Origin: Candidatus Omnitrophota bacterium | GTDB lineage: Bacteria; Omnitrophota; Gorgyraeia; Gygaellales; Profunditerraquicolaceae | Direction of reading: 5' to 3' | NCBI GenBank assembly: GCA_016931435.1 | Contig: JAFGET010000188.1 | Location: 1 to 11,415 of the forward strand | DNA length: 11,415 bases | Shown here: positions 1-6,590 of the stretch, in pieces | Layout of the letters: every line of letters begins with the position of its first letter | Numbering within the stretch: the first letter of the stretch is position 1 | Translations under genes and position numbers: made by a program | Notes under the pieces: generated by a model | What the model saw: only the letters and a program-made list of their open reading frames with translations | What the model was told of the DNA's origin: nothing | Databases searched by the model: none

Positions 1-95
1 ACTCTGGCTGCAAATTCTAATGAACGATCTTGAATATCATATTTTTTATTTGAGATTAAAGATTCATTTGTCATTTGGATTTTGTCATTAGCCAT
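1..95 (-). CDS. Four-helix-bundle protein (23S rRNA intervening-sequence type), N-terminal part, cut by window edge
   Basis: Reading leftward from an ATG at 95-93, the frame stays open to the window edge and encodes about 31 residues. They contain KKYDIQDRSLEFAAR, which resembles the N-terminus of the four-helix-bundle family (TIGR02436/PF05635), whose members often begin with a Y/F-D-[IL]-x-[DE]-R-[ST]-x-E-F-A motif. The family is small and helical; its cellular role is unknown, although it was first found in insertions of 23S rRNA genes. The topA stop TAA overlaps the start as TAATG, so translation is probably coupled to topA. A second in-frame ATG lies at 74-72. No clear Shine-Dalgarno is visible. 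The first codons overlap a dispersed repeat (61-84). Only the beginning is present, so the family call rests on a short motif. Confidence 0.6.
   Translation of the reverse strand, partial: MANDKIQMTNESLISNKKYDIQDRSLEFAAR
61..84. repeat. Dispersed 24-bp repeat, copy 1
   Basis: Positions 61-84 and 6551-6574 are identical at 23 of 24 bases, the only difference being T/C at 64/6554. The shared core is catttgtcatttggattttg. This copy lies inside the first codons of the four-helix-bundle gene and encodes KIQMTN on the minus strand. Either a common N-terminal coding segment or an AT-rich intergenic repeat would explain it. Confidence 0.6.
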
Positions 96-2080
96 TAGCT
101 TCTATCATCAATATCTTTGTTATATTCCGGTAAGTCCTTAGCGATAAAGGTGCATTTTGGATAATTAGAACAACCGTAGAAGCTACCTCTACGTGAGCGC
201 CGTTCGATCAGCTCTCCGCCGCAGCCTTCCTGCGGGCATTTGACCCCGGTAGTAATGGACTTGGCGAATTTGCACTTAGGATAATCCGAACAGCTTAAGA
301 ATTTTCCTTTTCTGCCCCATTTGATGATCATGGGCTTGCCGCACATCTGGCAGACCTCGTCTGTTTGGATGACTTCTTTTTTGATGTTTTGCTGGGCAAA
401 ATCTAAATTCGCCTTAAAAGAAGGATAGAAATCATGCAATACCTTCAGGCGGTCTATCGCGCCTTCTTCTACCTCATCTAATTCTTCCTCCATCAAGGCG
501 GTGAATTTGACGTCCATTACCTTAGGAAAATATTCGACTAACATATCGCATACCTTAAAACCCAGCTCCGTAGGATGAAAATACCCTTTGATCCTGCGCA
601 CGTAATCGCGCGCGACTATTGTCTGGATCGTAGGGGCATAAGTAGAGGGCCTGCCGATCCCCTCTTCTTCCAATATTTTCACCAGTGAGCTGTCGGAAAA
701 GCGCGCCGGAGGTTTTGTAAAATGCTGCGAAGGCGATAATCTTATTAAATCCAGGATCTCATCTTTTTCTAAAGAAGGGATGCTGTTCTTTTCCTCTTTT
801 TCTTCTTCTTGCGCGTCTTTCTCTTTATAAATTATACTAAAACCCTCAAAAACCAAAGTGGAACCGCTTGCCCCAAACAAATATTTATCCGCTTGGATAT
901 CTACGCTTGTAATCAAATAACGCGCGGGATTCATCTGGCTGGCCAAGAACCTGAGGTAGATCAATTCATATAGTTCATACTGGTCCGGGTTCAAAAAATC
1001 TTTCAGGCTTTCCGGGGAGCGGGAAATAAAAGATGGCCGTATCGCCTCGTGCGCTGCCTGGGCATGTTTTTTTAATTTATAGGTATTGGGTTCTTTAGGG
1101 AGATAATCTTTCCCGAATTTTTTGACGACCAAATCCCTGACTTCCTTGATCGCCTGCGGCGCCACGTGGGTAGAATCGGTGCGCATATAGGTGATCAGGC
1201 CTACGGGGTTATCATGGCCGATATCAATACCTTCATAAAGCTGCTGCGCCAGAAGCATGGTCTTTGCGGCGTTAAACCTTAATTTATTGAAGGCTTCCTG
1301 CTGTAAGGTGCTGGTGATAAAAGGCGGGTCGGCGTTGCGTTTTTTCTCCGTTTTTTTTATTTCTATGACCTTAAACGGTTTACCCTCAAGATCCCCGGTA
1401 ATGGCGTCTGACTCTTCCTTGTTTCTTATCTGTGCCTTCTTGCCTTCTATCTTATTTAATTTAGCTTTGAATGGGGCATCGGCTTTTTTTAACTCTGCCT
1501 CTATCTCCCAATATTCCTGCGGGATGAACTTTTGTATCTGCCTTTCTCTTTCAATGATCAGCCTTAATGCCACCGACTGCACGCGTCCGGCGCTTAAGCC
1601 CCTTACGATCTTCTTCCATAATAACGGGCTTAAGAAATATCCGACTACCCTGTCTAAGACCCTCCTGCCCACCTGGGCATCAATCATCTTAAGGTCAAAA
1701 TCGCGCGGATGCTTGAATGCCTCCTCGACCGCCTGCGGAGTGATCTCATGAAAGACGACTCTTAAAACTTTTTTATCTTTTAAGATCCTCTCCTTGATGC
1801 GCCAGCCGATAGCCTCTCCTTCCCTATCAGGATCGGTAGCAATGAATATCTTGTCATTTGCGCGCGCCTCTTTTTTTAAAGTCGCCAAAAGCCTGGTCCT
1901 GCCGGGGATTATCACAAATTGCGGCTTAAAATCCTTATCTATGTCTACGCCTAATTTCTTCTCGGGTAAATCTATGAGGTGCCCCATGGAAGAGACCACG
2001 GTGAAATTCTCTCCCAAGATCCTGCCGATAGTCTTGGCTTTAGTCGGAGATTCTACGATCACTAAGTTTTTGTCTTTCAT
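95..2080 (-). CDS. topA: DNA topoisomerase I (type IA)
   Basis: Type IA topoisomerase that relaxes negatively supercoiled DNA by transient single-strand cleavage in the nucleoid. An N-terminal Toprim domain has IVESPTKAKTI (8-18, with catalytic Glu10) and the metal-binding DPDREGEAIGW (83-93). The catalytic tyrosine is Tyr298 in GLITYMRTDST. HEAIRPS (344-350) and EEEGIGRPSTYAPTI (471-485) are also typical. The C-terminus has two four-cysteine zinc ribbons (C577/C580/C597/C603 and C615/C620/C637/C643), fewer than the three often seen in E. coli-type enzymes. An acidic/lysine-rich insert lies near 420-440. At 661 residues it is within the normal bacterial range. The ATG at 2080 overlaps the dprA stop as ATGA, with AAGGA upstream, so it is coupled to dprA. 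The pairing dprA-topA is common in bacteria. Confidence 0.98.
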   Translation of the reverse strand: MKDKNLVIVESPTKAKTIGRILGENFTVVSSMGHLIDLPEKKLGVDIDKDFKPQFVIIPGRTRLLATLKKEARANDKIFIATDPDREGEAIGWRIKERILKDKKVLRVVFHEITPQAVEEAFKHPRDFDLKMIDAQVGRRVLDRVVGYFLSPLLWKKIVRGLSAGRVQSVALRLIIERERQIQKFIPQEYWEIEAELKKADAPFKAKLNKIEGKKAQIRNKEESDAITGDLEGKPFKVIEIKKTEKKRNADPPFITSTLQQEAFNKLRFNAAKTMLLAQQLYEGIDIGHDNPVGLITYMRTDSTHVAPQAIKEVRDLVVKKFGKDYLPKEPNTYKLKKHAQAAHEAIRPSFISRSPESLKDFLNPDQYELYELIYLRFLASQMNPARYLITSVDIQADKYLFGASGSTLVFEGFSIIYKEKDAQEEEKEEKNSIPSLEKDEILDLIRLSPSQHFTKPPARFSDSSLVKILEEEGIGRPSTYAPTIQTIVARDYVRRIKGYFHPTELGFKVCDMLVEYFPKVMDVKFTALMEEELDEVEEGAIDRLKVLHDFYPSFKANLDFAQQNIKKEVIQTDEVCQMCGKPMIIKWGRKGKFLSCSDYPKCKFAKSITTGVKCPQEGCGGELIERRSRRGSFYGCSNYPKCTFIAKDLPEYNKDIDDRS

Positions 2081-3180
2081 GGGTCATTCCTTACGAATTG
2101 CTTTCCCGGAAGCTCTTTTATCAGTTTCTTCATCTGTAGCTTCAAGATTATATCAGAGGCCTGCGCGATACCAAAGTCAGTTTTTTCTATCAGTTCATCC
2201 AATAAGACCGGCTCGCGGGAAATAAAATCGTAGACTAACGATTCCTCCGGGCTTAAATTCTCTTCCGCGAATCCCTTTAACATCGATTCAGGCAATCGCG
2301 GCGCGGGCGCATAAAGATTAAACTCTTCCAATATATCTTCAATGCTGGTGACTAATTTGGCTCCCTGTTTGATCAATCCGTTTGTCCCCCAGGAAGTATT
2401 CATCCCGACTTCGCCAGGCAAAGCGAAGACTTCCCTGCCTTGCTCCAGGGCAAAATCCGCGGTAATAAGAGCGCCGCTGTTTCTGGCTGCCTCAACTACA
2501 AGCACCCCCAGGCTTAAACCGCTGATGATGCGGTTCCTGCGGGGAAAATTCCGCGGTAAAGGCGGATAATCCAGAGGAAACTCCGAAATCACCGCTCCCG
2601 TATTTGAAACCTCTTCCGCTAATTTCCGGTTTTCCGGAGGATAAATATGGTTAAAGCCGCTTCCTATTACCGAGATAGTTCTTGCCCCGGGAGTCTTTAA
2701 TGCCCCGCGGTGCGCAGCCGTATCAACCCCTCGGGCAAGCCCGGAGATAATAGTAAAACCCTGCGCCGATAACCCGCAGGCAAATTTTTCCGCCTGGCTC
2801 AACCCGTAGAAAGAAGCCCTGCGCGAGCCTACTACGGCGATCGCCAGACGGTCGCTCTCCTTAAGCTTGCCTTTTACGTAAAGGACTATCGGCGGGTCAA
2901 AGATGTTCCTTAAATTATTAGGGTAATCCTCGTGGTCCTGGGTGATTATCGCAAGGCCTGATCTTTCTGCCTGCGTTATCTCCCTGGAGACCTCCTCTTC
3001 TTTGAGATCGCGGATCTGTTCAGCGATTTTCTCCGTGATATCTGAAACCTGAGTCAATTTTTCATGGGAAGCGCTGAAAATGTTCTGCGGTTTGCCGAAA
3101 AAATCCAACAGTTTCTTTAAACGCACGCTGCCTATATCGCCCGCCATATTTAAAGCTACCAAAGCCTCAAGCTCAGTCAT
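2077..3180 (-). CDS. dprA: DNA-processing protein DprA (Smf family)
   Basis: DprA binds incoming single-stranded DNA and loads RecA during natural transformation; it also occurs in bacteria not known to be competent. An N-terminal helix-hairpin-helix/SAM-like part covers about 1-65. The Rossmann-type DprA domain has VVGSRRASFYG (117-126), SGLARGVDTAAHRGAL (146-161), VIGSGFNHIYPPENR (171-185), FPRRNRIISGLS (212-223), EAARNSGALITADFALEQGR (230-249) and ALPGEVG (253-259). A winged-helix (DML1-like) domain occupies about 305-365. Length (367) is typical, so the gene looks intact. It ends with a four-base ATGA overlap into topA. No Shine-Dalgarno precedes the ATG at 3180, so this start is supported by family length only. 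A 90-bp spacer with a long imperfect palindrome separates it from the gene upstream. Confidence 0.97.
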   Translation of the reverse strand: MTELEALVALNMAGDIGSVRLKKLLDFFGKPQNIFSASHEKLTQVSDITEKIAEQIRDLKEEEVSREITQAERSGLAIITQDHEDYPNNLRNIFDPPIVLYVKGKLKESDRLAIAVVGSRRASFYGLSQAEKFACGLSAQGFTIISGLARGVDTAAHRGALKTPGARTISVIGSGFNHIYPPENRKLAEEVSNTGAVISEFPLDYPPLPRNFPRRNRIISGLSLGVLVVEAARNSGALITADFALEQGREVFALPGEVGMNTSWGTNGLIKQGAKLVTSIEDILEEFNLYAPAPRLPESMLKGFAEENLSPEESLVYDFISREPVLLDELIEKTDFGIAQASDIILKLQMKKLIKELPGKQFVRNDP

Positions 3181-3201
3181 ATTCTAAGTCAAAACTTAAT
3201 A

Positions 3202-3270
3202 GGCAAAAGGTAAAACCACAATGTAAAATTTAAAACTTTTTAGTTTTGCTTTACGCTTTTACCTTTTTCC
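3202..3270. repeat. Imperfect 69-bp AT-rich palindrome between the 158-residue gene and dprA
   Basis: The arms 3202-3215 and 3257-3270 are reverse complements at 13 of 14 positions (ggcaaaaggtaaaa against ttttacctttttcc). A perfect apical hairpin sits inside: AAAACT (3232-3237), loop TTTT, AGTTTT (3242-3247). The stretch between is also partly self-complementary. It fills nearly the whole spacer upstream of dprA. It could be a cruciform or RNA hairpin, a degraded repeat, or a weak terminator after the 158-residue gene, whose stop is at 3271. The function is not determined. Confidence 0.6.
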
Positions 3271-3747
3271 TTAATACTCCTGGGGGGCCTGCTCTCTTTT
3301 AAAATCTTCCCATTCCAAGATAACGGTATCGTTCTTTTCTACTTTATCTTCGGGTAAAGTTATGGGCAGGCCGAAAATAATCCCCCCCAAAGGCAGGCCC
3401 ATAAGCAAAAAATCCTTCGGCTCAAAGAATACTTCTTCGGTGTGCCCTATTTCGTAACGGTAAACCTCGACCGGTTTAGGGATAGAGCCGGTGCGGCCGA
3501 TAACATACTTTTTCTTCACCGATAAGGTAAGCACTCCGATCGTCGAGCAAAAACGGTTGTCTTTGTCCAGAAAGACCACGTAGCCGTCGACTTTATCGGG
3601 CTTTTTAGCGATATGAAAGGTGATATCTTCTATTTCTGAAGCGGCTACCCCTTTGCGGATATCGGCCAAATCCCGCTGTTCTGTCTGGGCGCTCAAATTG
3701 GAAAAAACCACGAAGAGGATAACCAAGCTTAACGTTATTTTTTTCAT
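3271..3747 (-). CDS. Hypothetical exported protein, 158 residues
   Basis: I do not recognise the family. Residues 1-20 (MKKITLSLVILFVVFSNLSA) form a good Sec signal peptide with probable cleavage after LSA. There is no lipobox cysteine. The mature part is rich in beta-forming stretches (ITFHIA, GYVVFLD, VLTLSVKKKYVIG, VEVYRYEIG). A hydrophobic Gly/Pro-rich segment at 113-131 (FLLMGLPLGGIIFGLPITL) could be a membrane segment or a buried strand. A single Cys67 remains after processing. The ATG at 3747 overlaps the aroK stop as ATGA with AAGGA five bases upstream, so it is translated with aroK. A periplasmic or outer-membrane-associated location is inferred. Nothing in the sequence ties it to shikimate metabolism beyond the coupling. 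Confidence 0.8.
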   Translation of the reverse strand: MKKITLSLVILFVVFSNLSAQTEQRDLADIRKGVAASEIEDITFHIAKKPDKVDGYVVFLDKDNRFCSTIGVLTLSVKKKYVIGRTGSIPKPVEVYRYEIGHTEEVFFEPKDFLLMGLPLGGIIFGLPITLPEDKVEKNDTVILEWEDFKREQAPQEY

Positions 3748-4283
3748 GGATGTCCTTTCTTGATCTTGGCTTTTGTTTTTTTCTTAGGCGCCCCGATCTT
3801 AGCGATCTTCTCTACGACTTTTGCTACCGGTATTTTAGAAGTATCTATGGTCATATCCGCCTTCGCGTAATAAGGGGCGCGCAATTTAAGTAACAATTCT
3901 ATCTGTTTTTTAGGGTCACTGACATTTAATAGCGGACGGCTGGTATCCGAACAGGTGCGCGACAATATCACCTCCGGATGAGCAGAGAGGCAGATGATCT
4001 TACCGGTCTCTTTCATTACCGCGATATTTTCTTTATCGATGACAACCCCCCCTCCGCAGGCCACTATGAATTTTTTTTCTTTGGAAACCTCTTTTAAGAC
4101 TTTCTTTTCTATCCGGCGAAAATGCGGCTCCCCGCAGGCAGCAAAGATATCGGCTATCCTTCGCTTTTCTTTAAACTCGATTAATTCATCCAGGTCTACA
4201 AATTGCCACTTCTTTTTCCTGGCCAAAGCCTTTCCTACGGAAGTTTTACCGGTAGCCATGAAGCCGACTAAATAAATATTCAT
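3744..4283 (-). CDS. aroK: Shikimate kinase
   Basis: Phosphorylates shikimate with ATP to shikimate 3-phosphate, the fifth step of the cytoplasmic shikimate pathway. The Walker A loop is GFMATGKT (7-14), followed by VDLDELIE with shikimate-binding Asp32. FRRIE (55-59) supplies the conserved Arg/Glu, CGGGVV (76-81) is the glycine motif, SRPLL (115-119) the lid arginine, and LRAPYYAKAD (134-143) the C-terminal arginine region. I chose the ATG at 4283, giving MNIYLVGF and 179 residues. A longer frame to 4331 would add 16 residues without homology and run into the MITE-like element at 4301-4429. The last 15 residues are a lysine-rich tail (KKKTKAKIKK) not needed for catalysis. The gene overlaps the next one by four bases. 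Confidence 0.95.
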   Translation of the reverse strand: MNIYLVGFMATGKTSVGKALARKKKWQFVDLDELIEFKEKRRIADIFAACGEPHFRRIEKKVLKEVSKEKKFIVACGGGVVIDKENIAVMKETGKIICLSAHPEVILSRTCSDTSRPLLNVSDPKKQIELLLKLRAPYYAKADMTIDTSKIPVAKVVEKIAKIGAPKKKTKAKIKKGHP

Positions 4284-4300
4284 CCTTAAACCGTTAAACC

Positions 4301-4429
4301 GGGGACGGTTCCAAGCTGCTTTAAATAGCACCCAAACTTATCCGCCGCAGTAGCAGCGCACCCAACAATCCGATATGGAGAGATAGGTAATAGTTTGGTA
4401 TACTGCTTTCTGCAGTAAGAACCGTCCCC
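4301..4429. mobile_element. MITE/REP-like element with 11-bp terminal inverted repeats
   Basis: The ends are perfect 11-bp inverted repeats, GGGGACGGTTC (4301-4311) and GAACCGTCCCC (4419-4429), 129 bp end to end. Inside are nested inverted repeats: CCAAACT (4332-4338) with AGTTTGG (4392-4398), and ACTGC (4402-4406) with GCAGT (4412-4416). There is no ORF of its own. From memory, GGGGACGGTTC-type ends occur beside Y1 REP-associated tyrosine transposases (RAYT) in several uncultured phyla, so a non-autonomous RAYT-mobilised element is the best guess. It fits exactly between the spoVG stop (5 bp away) and the aroK start (17 bp away), so it forms most of the aroK leader. No obvious target-site duplication was seen. 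Confidence 0.65.
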
Positions 4430-4434
4430 ATTTT

Positions 4435-4686
4435 TTACTGTTGGTACGCCTCTAACAGGGCCTCCATCAGTTCCTGACGCGCTTCTTTTGTGGCAGGGTA
4501 AAAGGAATTATACCACTTGCCATCCTTAGCTTTATCCTGCGGCATAGAAACGAACAGGCCCTTTACGCCCTGGACTATGCGCAAGCCCTTGACGATAAAA
4601 TCACCGATAGCGATATCGGCAAAGGCCTTGACTTTGGAATCCGCGTCAAAACGGTATAACCGTACAACTTTTAAATCCCGTTCCAT
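4435..4686 (-). CDS. spoVG: SpoVG-family protein
   Basis: A small 83-residue protein of the SpoVG (septation protein) family, whose members in Bacillus, Listeria and Borrelia bind nucleic acid, including RNA, and affect gene expression and division. The match is over the whole length: an N-terminal strand (LKVVRLYRF), KVKAFADIAIGDFIVKGLRIVQG (18-40) and GLFVSMPQDKAKDGKW (43-58), the most conserved part, then a C-terminal helix QELMEALLEAYQQ. Outside sporulating bacteria the role is not established. I chose the ATG at 4686, with AGGAGG (4700-4695) eight bases upstream; the in-frame GTG at 4695 overlaps that site and is unlikely. The ribosome-binding site lies in a strong hairpin (see 4693-4726), suggesting translational control. 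It lies between aroC and aroK. Confidence 0.85.
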   Translation of the reverse strand: MERDLKVVRLYRFDADSKVKAFADIAIGDFIVKGLRIVQGVKGLFVSMPQDKAKDGKWYNSFYPATKEARQELMEALLEAYQQ

Positions 4687-4692
4687 GGCACC

Positions 4693-4726
4693 CACCTCCT
4701 TTCGTTTCTAATAGACGAAAGAGGTG
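4693..4726 (-). promoter_or_regulatory. Leader hairpin that sequesters the spoVG Shine-Dalgarno
   Basis: In the spoVG mRNA, CACCUCUUUCGU (4726-4715) can pair with ACGAAAGGAGGUG (4705-4693). This makes 12 base pairs with a single bulged G and a nine-base loop CUAUUAGAA. The Shine-Dalgarno AGGAGG (4700-4695) is entirely inside the stem. The 5' arm mimics the anti-Shine-Dalgarno of 16S rRNA. The hairpin would block initiation unless opened by a protein, RNA, temperature or processing. A weak -10-like TATAGT (4742-4737) lies just upstream, but no convincing -35 goes with it. Confidence 0.7.
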
Positions 4727-4795
4727 GTGTTTTCTAACTATAATTTATTATCCGGGGCCTCGCTTCCACAACCCGTTGGTTTAATGGGATTATGA

Positions 4796-5833
4796 CTAGA
4801 TCCTTTTCAGGTAATTCTTGAAATTAGTCCTTATATCCGATAAAGAGTCGCTGCCGAACTTCTCTAGGAATGCATCCGCTAAAACATAAGCCGAAGCTGC
4901 TTCTGCCACCACCCCTGCTGCCTCTACCACGCAGGTATCCGAACGTTCGGTAGCGGCCTTTGCCGGTTTTGTATTCAAAATATTCACGGAATCTAGAGGA
5001 GCCATTAGCGTAGATATCGGCTTCATGCAAGCGCGTAAAACAATATCTTCTCCGTTGGATATCCCGCCTTCGATGCCTCCGGCGTTATTAGTATTACGGA
5101 AATATCCCTTGGCCCCGGAATAATAAATGGCATCGTGACATTGCGAACCGGGCTTATCGGCATAGCCGAAACCTAACCCGACCTCAACTGCCTTGATCCC
5201 GGGAATAGCCATCAGTGCTTGAGCAAAGCGCGCGTCCAGGCGCCTGTCTGCCTGCGCATAAGAGCCTAAACCTACGGGAACGCCTTTGATCCTGACTTCA
5301 AAGATACCGCCTAAGGTATCCTTATTCCTCATAGCCTCGGATATCTTTCTTTTTATCCCGCTTTCTGTCTTTTCTCCTCCCACAGAAACTACGGAACTTA
5401 AAATACCGACCCTGAATTCCCGTAAAAATATCCTGCAAATAGCCCCCGCGGCTACTGTAGCCGCCGTGCTCCTTGCGGAAGCACGCTCTAAGACCTCCCT
5501 GATATCACTAAAACCATATTTCAATAATCCCGCAAGGTCCGCATGCCCCGGGCGCGGAGAAAGGACTTTTTTTAGTTTTTCAATACTGAAATCCTTATTC
5601 TTTATTAAGATAGCAAGGGGGCTGCCTAAAGTCACTTTGCCTTTTAACCCCGAGATCATATCCGCGCTGTCATTCTCTATGCGCATGCGCTTCCCGCGGC
5701 CAAAACCCGCCTGCCTGCGTTTCAGTTGCCGGTTCACCTGGGCTATATCTATCTTTAACCCCGCCGGCATGCCTTCTAATATCGCAACTAAACCTTTTCC
5801 GTGCGATTCACCCGCAGTTAATAATCTTAACAT
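4796..5833 (-). CDS. aroC: Chorismate synthase
   Basis: Converts 5-enolpyruvylshikimate-3-phosphate to chorismate, the last step of the common aromatic pathway, using reduced FMN. Family motifs appear in order: TAGESHGKGL (6-15, with the conserved His11), RRQAGFGRGKRM (39-50), SPRPGHADL (92-100, with the second conserved His97), ERASARSTA (116-124), NAGGIEGGISNG in the centre and ERSDTCVVEAAGVVAEA toward the C-terminus. The ATG at 5833 gives 345 residues, close to the usual 350-390. It has GGGAGG seven bases upstream and puts MLRLLTAGESHG at the normal N-terminus; the frame extends to 5914 but that part has no homology. aroK lies one gene downstream, with spoVG between. A short GCCTC/GAGGC hairpin precedes the ribosome-binding site. 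Confidence 0.97.
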   Translation of the reverse strand: MLRLLTAGESHGKGLVAILEGMPAGLKIDIAQVNRQLKRRQAGFGRGKRMRIENDSADMISGLKGKVTLGSPLAILIKNKDFSIEKLKKVLSPRPGHADLAGLLKYGFSDIREVLERASARSTAATVAAGAICRIFLREFRVGILSSVVSVGGEKTESGIKRKISEAMRNKDTLGGIFEVRIKGVPVGLGSYAQADRRLDARFAQALMAIPGIKAVEVGLGFGYADKPGSQCHDAIYYSGAKGYFRNTNNAGGIEGGISNGEDIVLRACMKPISTLMAPLDSVNILNTKPAKAATERSDTCVVEAAGVVAEAASAYVLADAFLEKFGSDSLSDIRTNFKNYLKRI

Positions 5834-5846
5834 GTTTGAACCTCCC

Positions 5847-5938
5847 GCCTCAAAAAAGAGGCACACCCAGAATTCCGCTATTTTCCCGCGCCTTCCCCCG
5901 GCAAAGGGGGACACCGGCCTATCCGATAAAGCCGGGTG
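5847..5938. other. Hairpin-rich spacer between nuclease gene and aroC
   Basis: The 108-bp spacer holds three adjacent inverted repeats. CACCGGC (5912-5918) pairs with GCCGGGTG (5931-5938) with one bulge. CCCCC (5895-5899) pairs with GGGGG (5906-5910). GCCTC (5847-5851) pairs with GAGGC (5858-5862) around a six-A loop (six U in the aroC transcript), just 5' of the aroC ribosome-binding site. GC content is visibly higher than in the other spacers. None is followed by a proper U-tract in the minus sense, so a simple terminator is unlikely. A GC-rich repetitive palindrome, an RNA-processing site or an aroC leader element are possible. Confidence 0.5.
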
Positions 5939-5941
5939 CTC

Positions 5942-6502
5942 CTACTTCCATAAACCTCGATGGTTGTCTCTTGCTTCCCGATACAATTTTAAAAACAGAT
6001 CCGCGTATTTTACATTAGGCGGATATGTCATCAATGAAGCATACCCCGCCTTTACGATTTCGGCATTCACGAAGATCCCGTCTTTTAAAAAAACATAAGC
6101 GAGGAGCCTGTTATATTTGTCGCGCTTCTCCACATCAAGTTCTAGATTGACATACTTTCCTTCGACTAAATTTCTAGTGAATTCAAAAGAACGCCTGCCC
6201 ATAGCTATGATTGTGCGCACATCCTGTTTTGTGCGCTGAGCGTCCCTGGCCAATTTATTCGACTCGTGCATCTCGGGGGTATCTATGCCTATCAGGCGCA
6301 CCCTCTCGCCGTTTGCCAAAAGTAAAGTATCGCCGTCAACCGCCCTTTTTACAAGTATATTGGAATAATCATAGGATCTGCCGAAAGGGATGCTTAATTT
6401 GCCGTCATCGGAATAAAATATTGTGATCGGCTCTTTGGCATAAAGAGTAGAAATGGTAAATAAAAAGAATAAAAAAATTGATATTTTATGCGAATTTTTC
6501 AT
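5942..6502 (-). CDS. Exported thermonuclease-like (SNase) endonuclease
   Basis: A calcium-dependent staphylococcal-nuclease-fold enzyme expected to cut DNA and RNA outside the cytoplasm. Residues 1-22 (MKNSHKISIFLFFLFTISTLYA) are a Sec signal peptide. The SNase domain, about 46-186, has VDGDT (55-59), RVRLIGIDTPE (67-77) and DKYNRLLAY (128-136). By alignment to the Staphylococcus aureus enzyme, Asp58, Arg69, Asp74, Glu77 and Arg132 match Asp21, Arg35, Asp40, Glu43 and Arg87, so the active site looks complete. I chose the ATG at 6502 because the signal peptide starts there; the frame runs to 6607 without homology. No Shine-Dalgarno is visible, and the ATG overlaps the stop of a short upstream frame (6499-6585), which may supply ribosomes by coupling. 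Confidence 0.9.
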   Translation of the reverse strand: MKNSHKISIFLFFLFTISTLYAKEPITIFYSDDGKLSIPFGRSYDYSNILVKRAVDGDTLLLANGERVRLIGIDTPEMHESNKLARDAQRTKQDVRTIIAMGRRSFEFTRNLVEGKYVNLELDVEKRDKYNRLLAYVFLKDGIFVNAEIVKAGYASLMTYPPNVKYADLFLKLYREARDNHRGLWK

Positions 6503-6585
6503 TCTAGGATATCTGTTAAATCCAAATAATCTAAATATTTGGTATTTAATGATCCATTTGTCATTTGGATTTTGATATTTGTCAT
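6499..6585 (-). pseudogene. Possible 28-codon ORF or N-terminal remnant of a four-helix-bundle gene
   Basis: An ATG at 6585, five bases after the DUF3786 stop, opens a 28-codon frame. Its TGA overlaps the nuclease start as ATGA. The translation begins MTNIKIQMTNGSLNTKYLD and resembles the start of the edge gene (MANDKIQMTNESL, then KKYD), sharing KIQMTN, SL and KYxD-like spacing, and then diverges. It may be a truncated paralogue of the four-helix-bundle gene, a small ORF that couples translation, or a repeat read by chance. There is no Shine-Dalgarno. Confidence 0.35.
6551..6574. repeat. Dispersed 24-bp repeat, copy 2
   Basis: Matches 61-84 at 23 of 24 bases. It lies in the spacer between the DUF3786 and nuclease genes, inside the short frame at 6499-6585. 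The surrounding sequence is AT-rich with repeated ATTTG words. Confidence 0.6.
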
Positions 6586-6590
6586 TATAT

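Noticed and set aside
4284..4331. Longer N-terminus for shikimate kinase
   Set aside because: The added 16 residues have no homology, and most of them are read from the terminal repeat of the 4301-4429 element. The ATG at 4283 gives the standard MNIYLVGF start.
4740..4795. Possible tRNA or structured RNA in the aroC-spoVG spacer (GC-rich block near 4751-4765)
   Set aside because: No cloverleaf, no T-loop consensus and no flanking acceptor pairing could be made.
5286..6098. Long plus-strand open frame of 270 codons opposite aroC and the nuclease gene
   Set aside because: It is antisense to two well-supported genes, has no family motifs and no ribosome-binding site. The same applies to plus-strand frames at 1257-1751, 1794-2225, 2342-2569 and 9294-9557.
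2077..6502. Dedicated DNA-uptake island (dprA plus exported nuclease plus topA)
   Set aside because: No ComEC, ComEA or pilus genes are present. dprA and topA are commonly adjacent in many bacteria, and the nuclease lies four genes away from dprA.
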